From Porphyra umbilicalis (taxonomy: Eukaryota; Rhodophyta; Bangiophyceae; Bangiales; Bangiaceae): 64,000 nt of DNA. Shown here in pieces: positions 45,234 through 54,826 of the stretch (position 1 is its first letter; the number at the start of each line of letters is the position of its first letter). The notes under the pieces were generated by a model. The model was not told the origin of the DNA and did no database searches. It saw only the letters and a program-made list of their open reading frames with translations. The position numbers and the translations under genes were made by a program. Location: NCBI GenBank assembly GCA_002049455.2, contig KV918774.1, positions 186,001 to 250,000 on the forward strand. Direction: 5' to 3'.

Positions 45234-45570
45234 GGCGGCCGCGACGGCGGCCACGACGACGGCGGCCGCGAAGACGGCGGCCGCGACGACGGCGGCCGCG
45301 ACGACGGCGGCCGCGACGACGGCGGCCGCGACGACGGCGGCTGCGACGACGGCGGCTGCGACGACGGCAGCCGCGACGATGACGGCCGCGACGACGGCGG
45401 CCGCGACGACGGCGGCCGCGACGACGGCGGCCGCGACGACGGCGGCCGCGACGACGGCGGCCGCGACGACGGCGGCCGCGACGACGGCGGCCGCGACGAC
45501 GGCGGCCGCGACGACGGCGGCCGCGACGACGGCGGCCGCGACGACGGCGGCCGCGACGATGGCAGCGGCT
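45234..45570. repeat. 15-bp minisatellite (ACGACGGCGGCCGCG)n, about 21 copies
   Basis: Nearly perfect repeat from 45292 on, with a few variants (GGCTGCG, ATGACGG). Because 15 is a multiple of three, several frames stay open on both strands. It ends about 310 bp ahead of the TATA box of the next gene. Confidence 0.95.
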
Positions 45571-45881
45571 ACGACGGCGACGGCGACGGGACACCTGCAG
45601 TCGCGGGCAACGGCCACGACCATGCGCCGCGGCGGCGCCACCCGTTGCCTCATGCGACGCGAGACACCGATGGCAGCCGCGCGTGGTGCGCGACGCTGGC
45701 ATTTGTCGCGAATTGGAGGAAACGCTATAGGAACGACCTGAGATGGTCGCTCTCTTTTCCAGCAACATACATCTCTGGTGATGATTTTCGTCAAGTAGGC
45801 GTCAATGGTCTTTAATCGTCAGGAGGAGCTCAGAAACAGTGCTAGATGGGCCCGAGTAGCTGGCTAACTCGGTACCTGGCT

Positions 45882-45889
45882 TATAAAAA
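45882..45889 (+). promoter_or_regulatory. TATA box upstream of the DDE transposase gene
   Basis: TATAAAAA, 82 bp ahead of the ATG at 45964, in otherwise GC-rich DNA. Position fits a core promoter with a 50-bp leader. Confidence 0.55.
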
Positions 45890-45963
45890 GAGAAACCTGA
45901 TGAGATTGCTCCAAACTACAGCAGTCAGCGCCGCTAGCTTCGAACGAATCAGGCGTAGAGACA

Positions 45964-48900
45964 ATGTGCCGGCTCATTAGCTTCAAACGGACGGGTGCCG
46001 CATGCGTCAAGAAGGCTTCCAAGGCCATGGGTCGAGGGAGGCGCAAGGTTGCCAACGGGTCGGTCTCCGTGCTGGAGAGGAGCACTGCCCTCGCCGACCC
46101 CGTGTACAAGGACGCTATCCGAGCCGCGTTACGCCGCCGATCAACGAATGCGGCGCGCCACTTCCGCAAAAAAGGTCAGGACGTCCTGGCGAACAAATGG
46201 GCCAGGGTGATTGCGGGGTGGTCGCCGGCGGCAGTCGCGCGCATCCGGCGGCTGCTGGAGTTTGAGGAGCCGGCTGTCGATGGAAAGCGCGCCCGTCGAC
46301 AACGTGTGTCGCATGGAATGTCGTTGATGCACCTCCTCCCGACCGCTAAAGAGATGCAAAGAGGGCGGCGCGTTGCGCCCGATGAGCCCGGGCGCACGGC
46401 TCATTACCTCTTTACGAAGTCGGCGACGGGGAGAATCACCAAGTGGAACTACATTTTGGGCTCGAGCTCGTCCGGAGTTCGCCGGTACCAATGCGCCGAA
46501 GGGTTGAGCATGCGGTTGCGCACGCACACAAACAAGTATTGGGACGCTCGGAAAAAGCGGCAGGAGGAGGACCCGTCGGAGGACGAGGACGACGGCGTCT
46601 TTTTCAAGAACGCCAACGCGGAGTATGACGGGTTGTATGCGCCGCAGGAGACGGACCCTGTGCGCATTGCGGAGCTGAAGGTTCACTCTGAGTCATTTTT
46701 GGAGTTTGACGACGGCACGGGCGAGCTCAAGGTCCTGGCCATTGGCTACGACTTTAAGGCGGAGATCCAGAAAGCCATTGACAATGACACGTTGCCCGCA
46801 CTGTCTGCGGCGGACGTGGAAGTGGCAGCCCCGGCTGTGCTGACGTTCGCGTCGGACGGGGGCACGGTGCGACGTAAGCAGATCTCTGCGTTTACACTGG
46901 CGCTGTCTTCGCCGTGCCTGACGTTTGGGCGCACGGACCTGAGCCCGATCATGTACGCATTCTGCGGCGAAAAGGCCGTCGACAAGGCCCTATCGGCTTA
47001 CGTGCGTGACGCCTTAGCCGACGCGCTGAGCGTGGGATTTTCAGTGCCCTTGCCGGCGTCCGACGATGAGGATGGCGCGTTCAGAGATGGGCGGCATCCA
47101 GAGACGGACGCACCACGGGCCCAGCTGCGTGTGAACCCCGTGCTGCAAGTGTGTGGTACGTTTACAAGACGGACAGTGGCAATGGCTGTTGCTCTCTGGA
47201 TCTGATTCCATGTGCGTGCGTGCGTGATGGAGAGTCAAGGAGAAAGTACCGGTGTGACAGTGCGGTGCCATGGACTCGGCACTAACATGGTCAGCATGTT
47301 ATTTTTTCTCCAATCCCTTGGTTGTGTGCGTGTGTGCGGGGGGCGTAGGTGACTTCGCCATTTTGGACTACGTGCTCGGATTGACTGGTGGGAACGACCG
47401 CGGGAGATGCCCCTTCCGCGTCAGCTGCTCTTTGGAGATGTTCCTCCGACCGAGCTTCCACGCGCTGCGGCGGGAGAACCGGACTGCAGACGTCATTGCG
47501 TCGCAGTGGGAGCTCGCGATGTGGATGGTGGCCGGTTGGTCGACCACATTCGATGGCCACGTGACGTGCCGAAACGGCGACGTCCTCGTGCTGTGCCCGG
47601 TGTGCCGGCGGTCTGTCCCCTCTTCTTCGGCAGTCGTGGAGCGGAGCACCAGCGTCAGGTGCTTGAACGCGCGATGCCCCGGCGCGAACAGGAGCATACC
47701 GCTTGTGTGCGACATTGCACCATCCAACTTTACGCAAGGAGTCAACGCTGCGAGACGGGTGGCCGGTGGCGTACGTGGGTATCCAATGCTCCTTGGTATC
47801 CCTACAACCATGCAGTGCCCTGTTCTGCACTGCACTGGTGTGATTGCCAAGAAGTCGACACATTTTGTGCTGGCCTGCCTGCCTGAAGAGGTCTCCGTCG
47901 CTGCAAAGATCGCCATCCAGGTCGTTGTGTCCAAGATCTCGACCGAGGCCATGTTTCTACGGGAGTTCCGGGAGTTGGTTGCGGTCCTGGTCGCGTGCCC
48001 CTCACTTTTGTCCGACGACCTTGACCCAGCCTTCATGCTGCTTCTTCAACTCGTGCAGCTGCTAAATGCGTCTTGGCGTGCGGCGTTGACGGATGAAAGC
48101 CCCGAGGAACGCTACGGCGCGGCGGCGACTATGCAGCTGGCAGCCAGTCTGCTTGGAACGCTCTACGAAGAGATCAAGCCACTGGACCCCGTGACCAAAG
48201 ACGCTAACGTTTTCAACCTGTACCTACACGCGCCTATCGCGCACGTCCGCCATCAAGTTGGCGAAAACCGCTCCAGTGTTGCGTACGTGTCCGACGATTG
48301 TATGGAAGGCCACATACGTGGCGTGGGGCGATACCTGTACAACCGCGGTTGCTGTGGCAGCCAGGCCGAGGCGTTGGCTGACTTAGCAGGCGTCAAAGAC
48401 GCGACGCTCAACTTCCGCACTCCCCGTTCCCATCCTTCGGCCCTCGTGTTCACCAAGATCGTGCGAGTTTGTACTTGCTGGAAGCGCCTCGGCCGGACCG
48501 GCCCCGCCGACTTCGCCACGATTCGCGAGTTGGCCCGCAACGACGCTGAGCTCTCGATAGACGAGCATCACGACGGTCAAGAGCTCAACATTACGCTACC
48601 ATTACATCATCTGGTCGACGAGAATGGCGGACGACGGCGCCACGACGACGGCTCCCCGGTTTTGGGGAAAAAGGAGGCCTTGCGCCGCGGCCTACGCCAG
48701 CGCCAAAAGGAGGTGGTGGCATGCTTTTGTGGCAAGCTTACGGGCGTCGCGGAGAGCCCTGTCGTCAAGCTCGTGGCCCAGCGGCGTATATCCAAGGCCA
48801 GGGCCGACGCTCTATCTAAGGAGCGTTTGGACCAGGACTCATCCGGTGCAGCTGGTGCAGCTGATGGGCATGCCACCGGCATCGCGCCCAACCGACGTGA

Positions 48901-49099
48901 TTCGAGTACGGGCACTGGCCACATGTCTATCTCCGAGGCCTCGTCATTGTCAGATGGTGGTGGCTGCGCGGCGGAGCGTGGGGGTCATTGTGATAGCTCC
49001 GCGTCGGAGCGGTCCGGGCGGCAAGCCAAGGTGTCCTCGAGCAAAGCTCGCCGAGACGCCATCGGCTTGTCAATGCCATCGCACCTTCCCCCACGGTAG
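45964..49099 (+). CDS. Large DDE-type transposase-like protein, two exons
   Basis: Two long frames join through a 193-bp intron (GT at 47156, AG at 47347-47348) in correct phase, giving ...NPVLQVC-G-DFAILDY and about 980 residues. The layout is that of large RNase-H-fold transposases such as the KDZ group. A first acidic site sits in LTFASDGGTV (D298). A second is in QVCGDFAILDYVLGLTGG (D399), followed by a zinc-like CPF...C and by CPVC...CLNARC (C480, C483, C502, C507). A late glutamate lies in SDDCMEGHIRGVGR (E717) after LHAPIAHVRHQV. The N-terminus is basic (KKASKAMGRGRRK). The C-terminal tail (RQRQKEVVACFC and on) is basic and then Ser-rich. No terminal inverted repeats were found by eye, and more exons may follow. 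The family assignment is from motif order, not from a search. Confidence 0.6.
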
Positions 49100-49827
49100 C
49101 TGCTCGCGTTGGAATTTCCAAACCCTGTAGTGTACGACACCATTGCTGGTCAGGACGGACCTGATGGTGGGGAGGAAGCCATCTCCACGCGGGAGCGGGT
49201 GTGCATGGTACGTCAGCACCTTGCCGTGCTGCGCTTGTTTCAGATGCGCATGAGATCCTATGCATTCGCTCATTGGGCGACGCGCTCTGCGCTGTCTTCG
49301 AGGGATATGATGGATGGCGCCAATGCAGTTGTATCACGCTTGGAGCGAGTACTGCAGGACCTAGACCCAGTGGTCCTTCCTGCTGGCAGCCCGTTAATGA
49401 TGTAAACGAACTTTCTTTTTCGTTCTTGGCAGGTGACACGGGCCCGTTTCGGGGGCGCGGCACACACACGGCGGCCACCGTTGGGGGAGGTGCTACAAAG
49501 ACATTGGGCGTCACCCACCCCGCGATGGCCACCGGCGAGTAAGGCAATGGCGCTGGGGTGGTGATGCGGAGAGGATGAACGGGCCGCGGCCCTGAGAGCG
49601 GCGATGGCCATAACTTGAGCTATGGACAGTGAGGCGTGAGGCTTGCACTCACAGCAGGCAGGTGGGCGCTCATGCGCTTGATACAGATGCTTAAGAACCA
49701 GCCGCGAGCGTCGCAAAGCGGTCGTTCCCGTTGCATTTCCGCAGCAGCAACCGCGAACGCGGGGAGAGGTGGGGGGGCAGGGGGTGAGAGCGACGGGGAG
49801 GGGGGGGGGGGGCGACGCGGGGGATCC
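49100..49827. other. Downstream region; possible extra exon
   Basis: A plus frame (49109-49405: VVYDTIAGQDGPDGGEE, VRQHLAVLRLFQMRMRSY) looks more protein-like than chance. It is followed by an intron-like stretch (GTAAACG at 49403, TTCTTGGCAG near 49433). It may be a terminal exon of the transposase gene, but no phase-correct join was found. Confidence 0.35.
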
Positions 49828-50410
49828 CGCCGTCGACGCGACGAGGCGGTTGAGGGCGGCGAGCAGCGCCCCCCCCTTGAGCGGCGCTCGCACGCCGTCC
49901 ATGCCGACACCGCCCGCGGCGGCCATGTCCATCACACGTCGGAGGAGGGCCATGGACCGCCCCGCCGGGAAGCACGCATACACGAGGCGCTGCAGTGGCA
50001 GGCGCCCGCCGCGCACGGCCGCCTCGAGGCGCCCGACAAGCTCCACATACGCGTCCAGGAGGTTGCGCAGGGCGTCGATGAACACCTGCGCGACGCTGTT
50101 CCCCGCGGGGCCCGGCATGCACGTGGCCTCCACACACCCCCGCACCGCCACTTGGTCCGTCGCGAGCGGCGAGCAGGGCCCCCCCCTTGAGCGGCCGCAC
50201 GTCGTCAATGCCGACGCCGCCCGCGGCGGCCACGTCCACAGCACGGTGGCGGAGGGCCATGGACCGCCCCGCCGGGCGGCACATATACACGACGCGCTGC
50301 AGCGGCAGGCGCCTGTCACGTGGTCGGTCGCGAGCGGCAGCAGCGCCGACGCGAGGCCGACGATGCCCGCGTCGGCGGCCACGCCACCCGCAAACGCAAA
50401 AACGACGGGG
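49828..50410 (-). pseudogene. Rearranged fragment of a gamma-tubulin complex protein (GCP2-like) gene
   Basis: The lower copy (50169-49828) reads PLATDQVAVRGCVEAT, GNSVAQVFIDALRNLLDAYV, RLPLQRLVYACFPAGRSM and GGALLAALNRLVAS. This matches the N-terminal Spc97/Spc98 domain of GCP2 in order and spacing. Upstream in another frame (50410-50170) a second partial copy reads ASALLPLATDHV joined straight to RLPLQRVVYMCRPAGRSM and LKGGALLAA. It lacks the segment between PLATD and RLPLQ. So the piece is a tandem partial duplication with a deletion, in two frames. Only about 110 residues of a protein of roughly 900 are present, and the ends run into C-rich DNA. I call it a dead fragment; a short exon of a spliced gene is less likely because of the duplication. 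Confidence 0.65.
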
Positions 50411-51485
50411 AAGGGGGGGGGGGGGCGTCGGCGGCGTGGAGGTCTTTGGGGCGGGCGGGAAGGACGCGCGTGGGGCTCTTGAAGGAGGCAAGCCACGCCC
50501 GAGACTACGGGCTTGGGAAGCCCGGGGGGACTTGGCTGTCGGCCAGCGCCGTCGGAGGCGTGCACGTGCGGCACGGGCGGCCGCAAACAACGTGCGCATG
50601 GCACAGCTAGTCGATGCAGCGGGGATGTGCATATGCAGCGCACGTGCCAGCAGCTGGTCGGTCGGCACGCACGTGAATGAATGTCGGCCTTCGATGAGAT
50701 GCATGTTTTATCGACAATCGTGTGGCCTGTCATCGCAAAACGTGGCTGCCAGCAGTCACATTCTGTCGAGAGCCGTGAGACCGCCAGGAGGTGCCGTGTG
50801 TGTCCATGAGCCGGTTGTGACAAGCGATGCAGGTCCAGCCCACCAGCGTTGCTGGCCGTGCTGGGCCTCTGATAAAATCTGTGGAGTGTCGGCTGCTTTA
50901 GTGTACCGTTCCAGGCGAAAAATGTCAACTGAGGTAATACTGCAGTCGAGAAAGAGTCGTTATGACGCGGATGTGAATAAACACTGCCCAAATTCACAAG
51001 CAAAACAAGAGACAGAGCAGGGCATATGCAGGATACGGAGAGAAATTTTTATGATGTGTGTCCATTCAAGTGGGAAATATGCAGAAAGTTAATTCTTGAT
51101 GTATGTTGCTAGCTGCAGAGTGTATGTTTTTTTCTGTTGCGTTCTCACCGAAATCGTGCAGGGGCACCTGTCCATAGTTGGACACAAGGCGATGTGGAGA
51201 GCTAGAGACATTGTGGACCAACTTCTACTCTCTTAAAGACGCTTGTAGGCTACTTTGTCCGTCCGCGACCACCCCGGATTGCTGATCGTTCAACAGTGTT
51301 AGTTTTTCACACCCGATTCCAGGCAGGCAGGGGCCAGTGTTCACGCGTATTTGAGAAATTCATGACACGGCGTGCACATGAAGTGCAGATCGGTCGGAAT
51401 TCCAGCCCCTGTGACAGAATTATGTACCCAACAATTGACGCTTTTTCAGACGAATGACAACAGAAAACTAACTACGACGAGCTAC
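50411..51485. other. Intergenic; nothing recognised
   Basis: Starts with a G run (50416-50425) and passes into lower-GC DNA from 50700. No motif-bearing frames. Confidence 0.4.
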
Positions 51486-52019
51486 TCACTGACCGCCCAG
51501 ACCACCGGGGTGGTGCGTGTCGTAAGTCATGACCGCCTCTTCACGCTTCTCTCGCTCCATCTCCGACATGCAACGCGCACCGCCCTCATACACAAAAAAA
51601 AAGAAATGCGTGATGGGGTCAGTGGGCCCCACCTCTTCGTCCCAAAGGTGGTGGTTCAGCTCCCACTCCTGGTCCGCCATCATGACGATCTTGGGGGGGT
51701 TGGTGTGGAGCTCGATGAGCTCGCCCAATGCCCGCTGGTCAGCCCACCGAGCGAACGACTCCCCGTAGGACCCGAGCACGACGTAGCTGAGGGGGTCAAT
51801 TGACACGAAATCCCCAATAAAGACGTTCGTCCAAAAGTAGTCCCAGTGTCTGTAGTTGTCGCCCCCCTCGCGGTAGTCCAATTCCTCCGCGCGGAGCACG
51901 GCCTCCTCGGCCGCGCTCATCCGGGCGCCAATGCGGCCGGCGCCCCACACCCGACGCCGCTTGCGGAGCCGTTCTAGCTCCGACAAGACGCGGTGGACCC
52001 CTGATAGAGACCGGCGCAT
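51486..52019 (-). CDS. Small protein, function unknown
   Basis: 177 residues from an ATG at 52019. The N-terminus is basic (MRRSLSGVHRVLSELERLRK), followed by a mixed acidic and aromatic body (GGDNYRHWDYFWTNVFIGDF, VSIDPLSYVVLGSYGES, ADQEWELNHHLWDEEVG). The composition is normal and no repeats are present, so I think it is a real gene. The pattern of GDF-x-SID then a Gly/Trp-rich strand loosely recalls SMI1/KNR4 (SUKH) domains, but this is weak. Just after THFFFF the minus strand has a T10 run, so the last 35 residues could be affected by an indel or an intron. No known family assigned. Confidence 0.5.
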   Translation of the reverse strand: MRRSLSGVHRVLSELERLRKRRRVWGAGRIGARMSAAEEAVLRAEELDYREGGDNYRHWDYFWTNVFIGDFVSIDPLSYVVLGSYGESFARWADQRALGELIELHTNPPKIVMMADQEWELNHHLWDEEVGPTDPITHFFFFVYEGGARCMSEMEREKREEAVMTYDTHHPGGLGGQ

Positions 52020-52312
52020 ATCGATCCGCAGAGGGGGAGGGAGTGGTCAGGGGGGGGGGGAGGGGGGGCAAGTCTGCTTGCCAAAAGTGGGGGGTTTGTG
52101 GGTGATGGGAGAGGGGGGGGCAGGCACAACGAGCCTGGTACTCGCGCCGTAGGCAAGCGGGCGGCCTTTTTTTATGCACTTGCGGCGGCGCTGCTCGCGC
52201 CACATGCTCGGGTCATCCCACCTACATCCGACGCGGCTTAGCTGGAGTTCACTCTTTTGCGATGCCTGACAGTAATTCCAAACCGTCGCGACGGACCGAC
52301 CTGACCCCCTGC

Positions 52313-52530
52313 GATGACTTGGATCTGTCTGACGTGCACCGAACTGAGCCGGTCGGCTGACTGCCTCACAGCGCCTTCGGGCTGGTAGATGACTTGGATC
52401 TGACGAGGACCAAAATAAAACGGACAGCTTACGGTCTGACAGCTTCACTGACAGCGCCTTCAGGCTGGTCGATGACTTGGATCTGACGAGGACCTAATGA
52501 AACGGTCAGCTTATGGTCTTACAGAGTCAA
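52313..52530. repeat. 75-83-bp direct repeat, three copies
   Basis: GATGACTTGGATCTG recurs at 52313, 52388 and 52471. The last two copies share ACAGCGCCTTC, CTGACGAGGAC and AGCTTA(C/T)GGTCT around it. Confidence 0.85.
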
Positions 52531-52853
52531 TTTGCTGGTTGCAGCGCGCGCTGTACGTTGCAGACCAAAGGAAAGGAGCGGTTGATGACATGGCGAAAGT
52601 ATTCTGCGGTCGCCCAGCCAGATACGTTCGGAGTCAACTCCTCCCCCAGGGTGTCAGGCATGAAACCCTCCTTTTTCTTACGATTGGGGCCTGTACGAGG
52701 CTCCAGTGAGGCCAGGACTCAGATGACGGGCAGCAGTGGCACCGCCGGAAAAGGCGGCCGGGGCGCAGCCACCCATGAATTTAAGCGCACCCAGCAACAC
52801 CATGGAGCTCGAGCAGCTTTCGACCCGCCAAGCACCCTTCAGGAGCCAACGCA

Positions 52854-53668
52854 ATGGCCTCCTCCCCCTCATCCCCCGGGCCCCTGAGCCCTGAGTTTCG
52901 AATCCCCCGCCTGCCGACCGGCTCGCGCACCCCCTCCCCCGGCGGCCACCCCACCCCAGCCGCGCACACGACGCTGGCCACCCCCCCCCATCGCCTGAGC
53001 GCGTCGCGGCGGCGTCCGACGCCCAGTCGGTCGGCGGGGCTGTGCCGTTTGTGCCAGCGCCCCTGCCCTGGGCGGCGGTCGCTGCGCCTCTGCCTGGTCG
53101 CGACGGGCCCTTTGTGGCCCAGGCGGGGCCGGTCGCCTCATCCGAGGCGGCCAGCCGTTCGCTGTCGCTTCTGTTGCCACCGCGGCGGGGTGGGCTTTCA
53201 GCTGGGCCACCCAATTCGGTTTGGGCGGGCGGCCGCGCGACGCAGGGTGGCGGCGGGCCAGCTGTTGGGACTGTGGAAGAGACGTCTGACCCCTTCGCTC
53301 CTCGCCGCGTGGCGGCGTTTGCTGCGAGTGGCGGCGGGGCCGCCGTCCCAGAGCCCCGGCAGGTGGCCGGCATTCGTCCTCGCACGGCCCGGGCGATCGA
53401 AGCCCGGGCCACGCGCGCCGAAAAGAAGGCGAGGCGACGCAAGCCACAATTGTGGCACTGTAAGACTTGCAAAGTCGATTGCACCAGTGCCAAGAATATG
53501 TTGGCCCACAAGGCGTCCTCGGGCCATCAACGCAAGGCAGCCGAGCACGCTGGGACACCCCATTGTGGGACGTGTGACAGGACTTTTGAATCGGCTGGCC
53601 ATTTGGCCACCCACATGCAGAGTCGACGCCACGCTTCGACTGCTGTTCGCTTGAATTTGAAGAAGTAA
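52854..53668 (+). pseudogene. Zinc-finger protein gene with a frame break at a C run
   Basis: The ATG at 52854 opens MASSPSSPGPLSPEFRI and PTGSRTPSPGG, a Ser/Pro-rich start. The zinc-finger part (to 53668) is in another frame, which has no ATG between its stop at 52892 and the fingers. The two frames meet at a run of nine Cs (52981-52989); one more C would join them. The C-terminal half has a basic stretch (EARATRAEKKARRRKPQ) and two fingers of the C-x2-C-x12-H-x5-H type (HCKTCKVDC...H-x5-H, then HCGTCDRTF...H-x5-H). This is the U1-like/JAZ type that binds double-stranded RNA or DNA. The joined protein would have about 271 residues. Whether the break is real or a base-call error at the homopolymer cannot be told. 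Confidence 0.6.
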
Positions 53669-54826
53669 ATTTTTGTTTCGCGTCCGCGAGGCGTGCCCAC
53701 TTTGGAAGTGCGCGTGGCCCGGTTGCCAAGCGGCGAACGCTGGCTTGGGGCGCTTGCAGACGATCCGCTGCCAAATCGGTGGAGGCGGGCCCAGTGATTT
53801 CGAGGGACGCTTGGATCAGAATCTAGCCGAAACGGTTGCATTTCTTTTGCGCCACAGCAGGAACATTACGCTCACATTTCTTTCGCGCCAGTGTGCCAAC
53901 GTACGATCAGGTCTGCATATCTCTGGCGAGTGGAGTGTCGATGCCACTTCACACTCGAAATCCTTTGCACCGTGCATCTCGGATTCCTGGCGTCGCCGTC
54001 GTCGCGCCCGTCTTGATCCCGCGCGCCGTCACCGGCGCGATTGGTTCTTGGCGGGCGTGCCCGACACGCCGACGGCAAGGCGCCCCTGTCGGGCGCCGGG
54101 CCGCAGACCGAGACCGGTTTGACTGATCGACTGTTGGAGGGGGGAGTTCACAATTCGGACAGGACTTTCGTTTGCTGTTTTGTACGGTCGTCCCCCTGCC
54201 GATTGCTTCGGGCATATAACGGGTTTTGGGGCGCCCGTACAATTCGCAAGGGATCTTGAGGTTGCAACTTTTGGTTGGTTCTCACACCACTAGGATTGCT
54301 TCCCAGGACAGATCCCTCCTCACACCCTGGTGTCTCGGCCGTGAGCTTTCGGGCTTTCGGTCGGGAGGACCAATCCGGCAGTCGGTACCCGTGAGGGACT
54401 ACTGCCGGTGGACAGAGGAGCGAAGGCCCTGTTCGATTTATGAACGGGGGACCCTTTGCGGCTGGCACTGCGCCACGACCCTGTTTTGATTTCGCGCGAA
54501 GCGCTGCCCAAATTTGTGACGGTGCGGGACGGACGGCTCCGCATGTCCCCACAAAGACCGACCCTGCGCTGACCCGCCTCCTGCCCTGAGCGCGCCACGA
54601 TTTCGTCATCCAAATTGGAATCTGTTGCCCGCGCTGTTATCTTGAGCTGGACTGAGTTCGTGGTTGAGGGGGGACCTTGTGGATCTCGAGAGCGACCGAT
54701 TTTGGAATCACGCGAAGCCCTTGCACTTTCGATCTCGCGGGACCACCAGATAGTTATCCATCGTACGTTAATTTGGCGTGCGTGGGAATAACTTTGTAGT
54801 TGTTTTCGTCGCGTACTTCATGCAAC
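53669..54826. other. Region between zinc-finger gene and Helitron frame; no gene
   Basis: 1.16 kb of mixed composition. If the Helitron starts in this region its TC end lies here, but no unique 5' end could be picked. The zinc-finger gene upstream may or may not be within the element. Confidence 0.4.

Noticed and set aside
45144-45794. Long Arg/Gly or Ala/Val frames over the 15-bp repeat
   Set aside because: A repeat unit divisible by three keeps most frames open; no sequence outside the repeat supports a protein.
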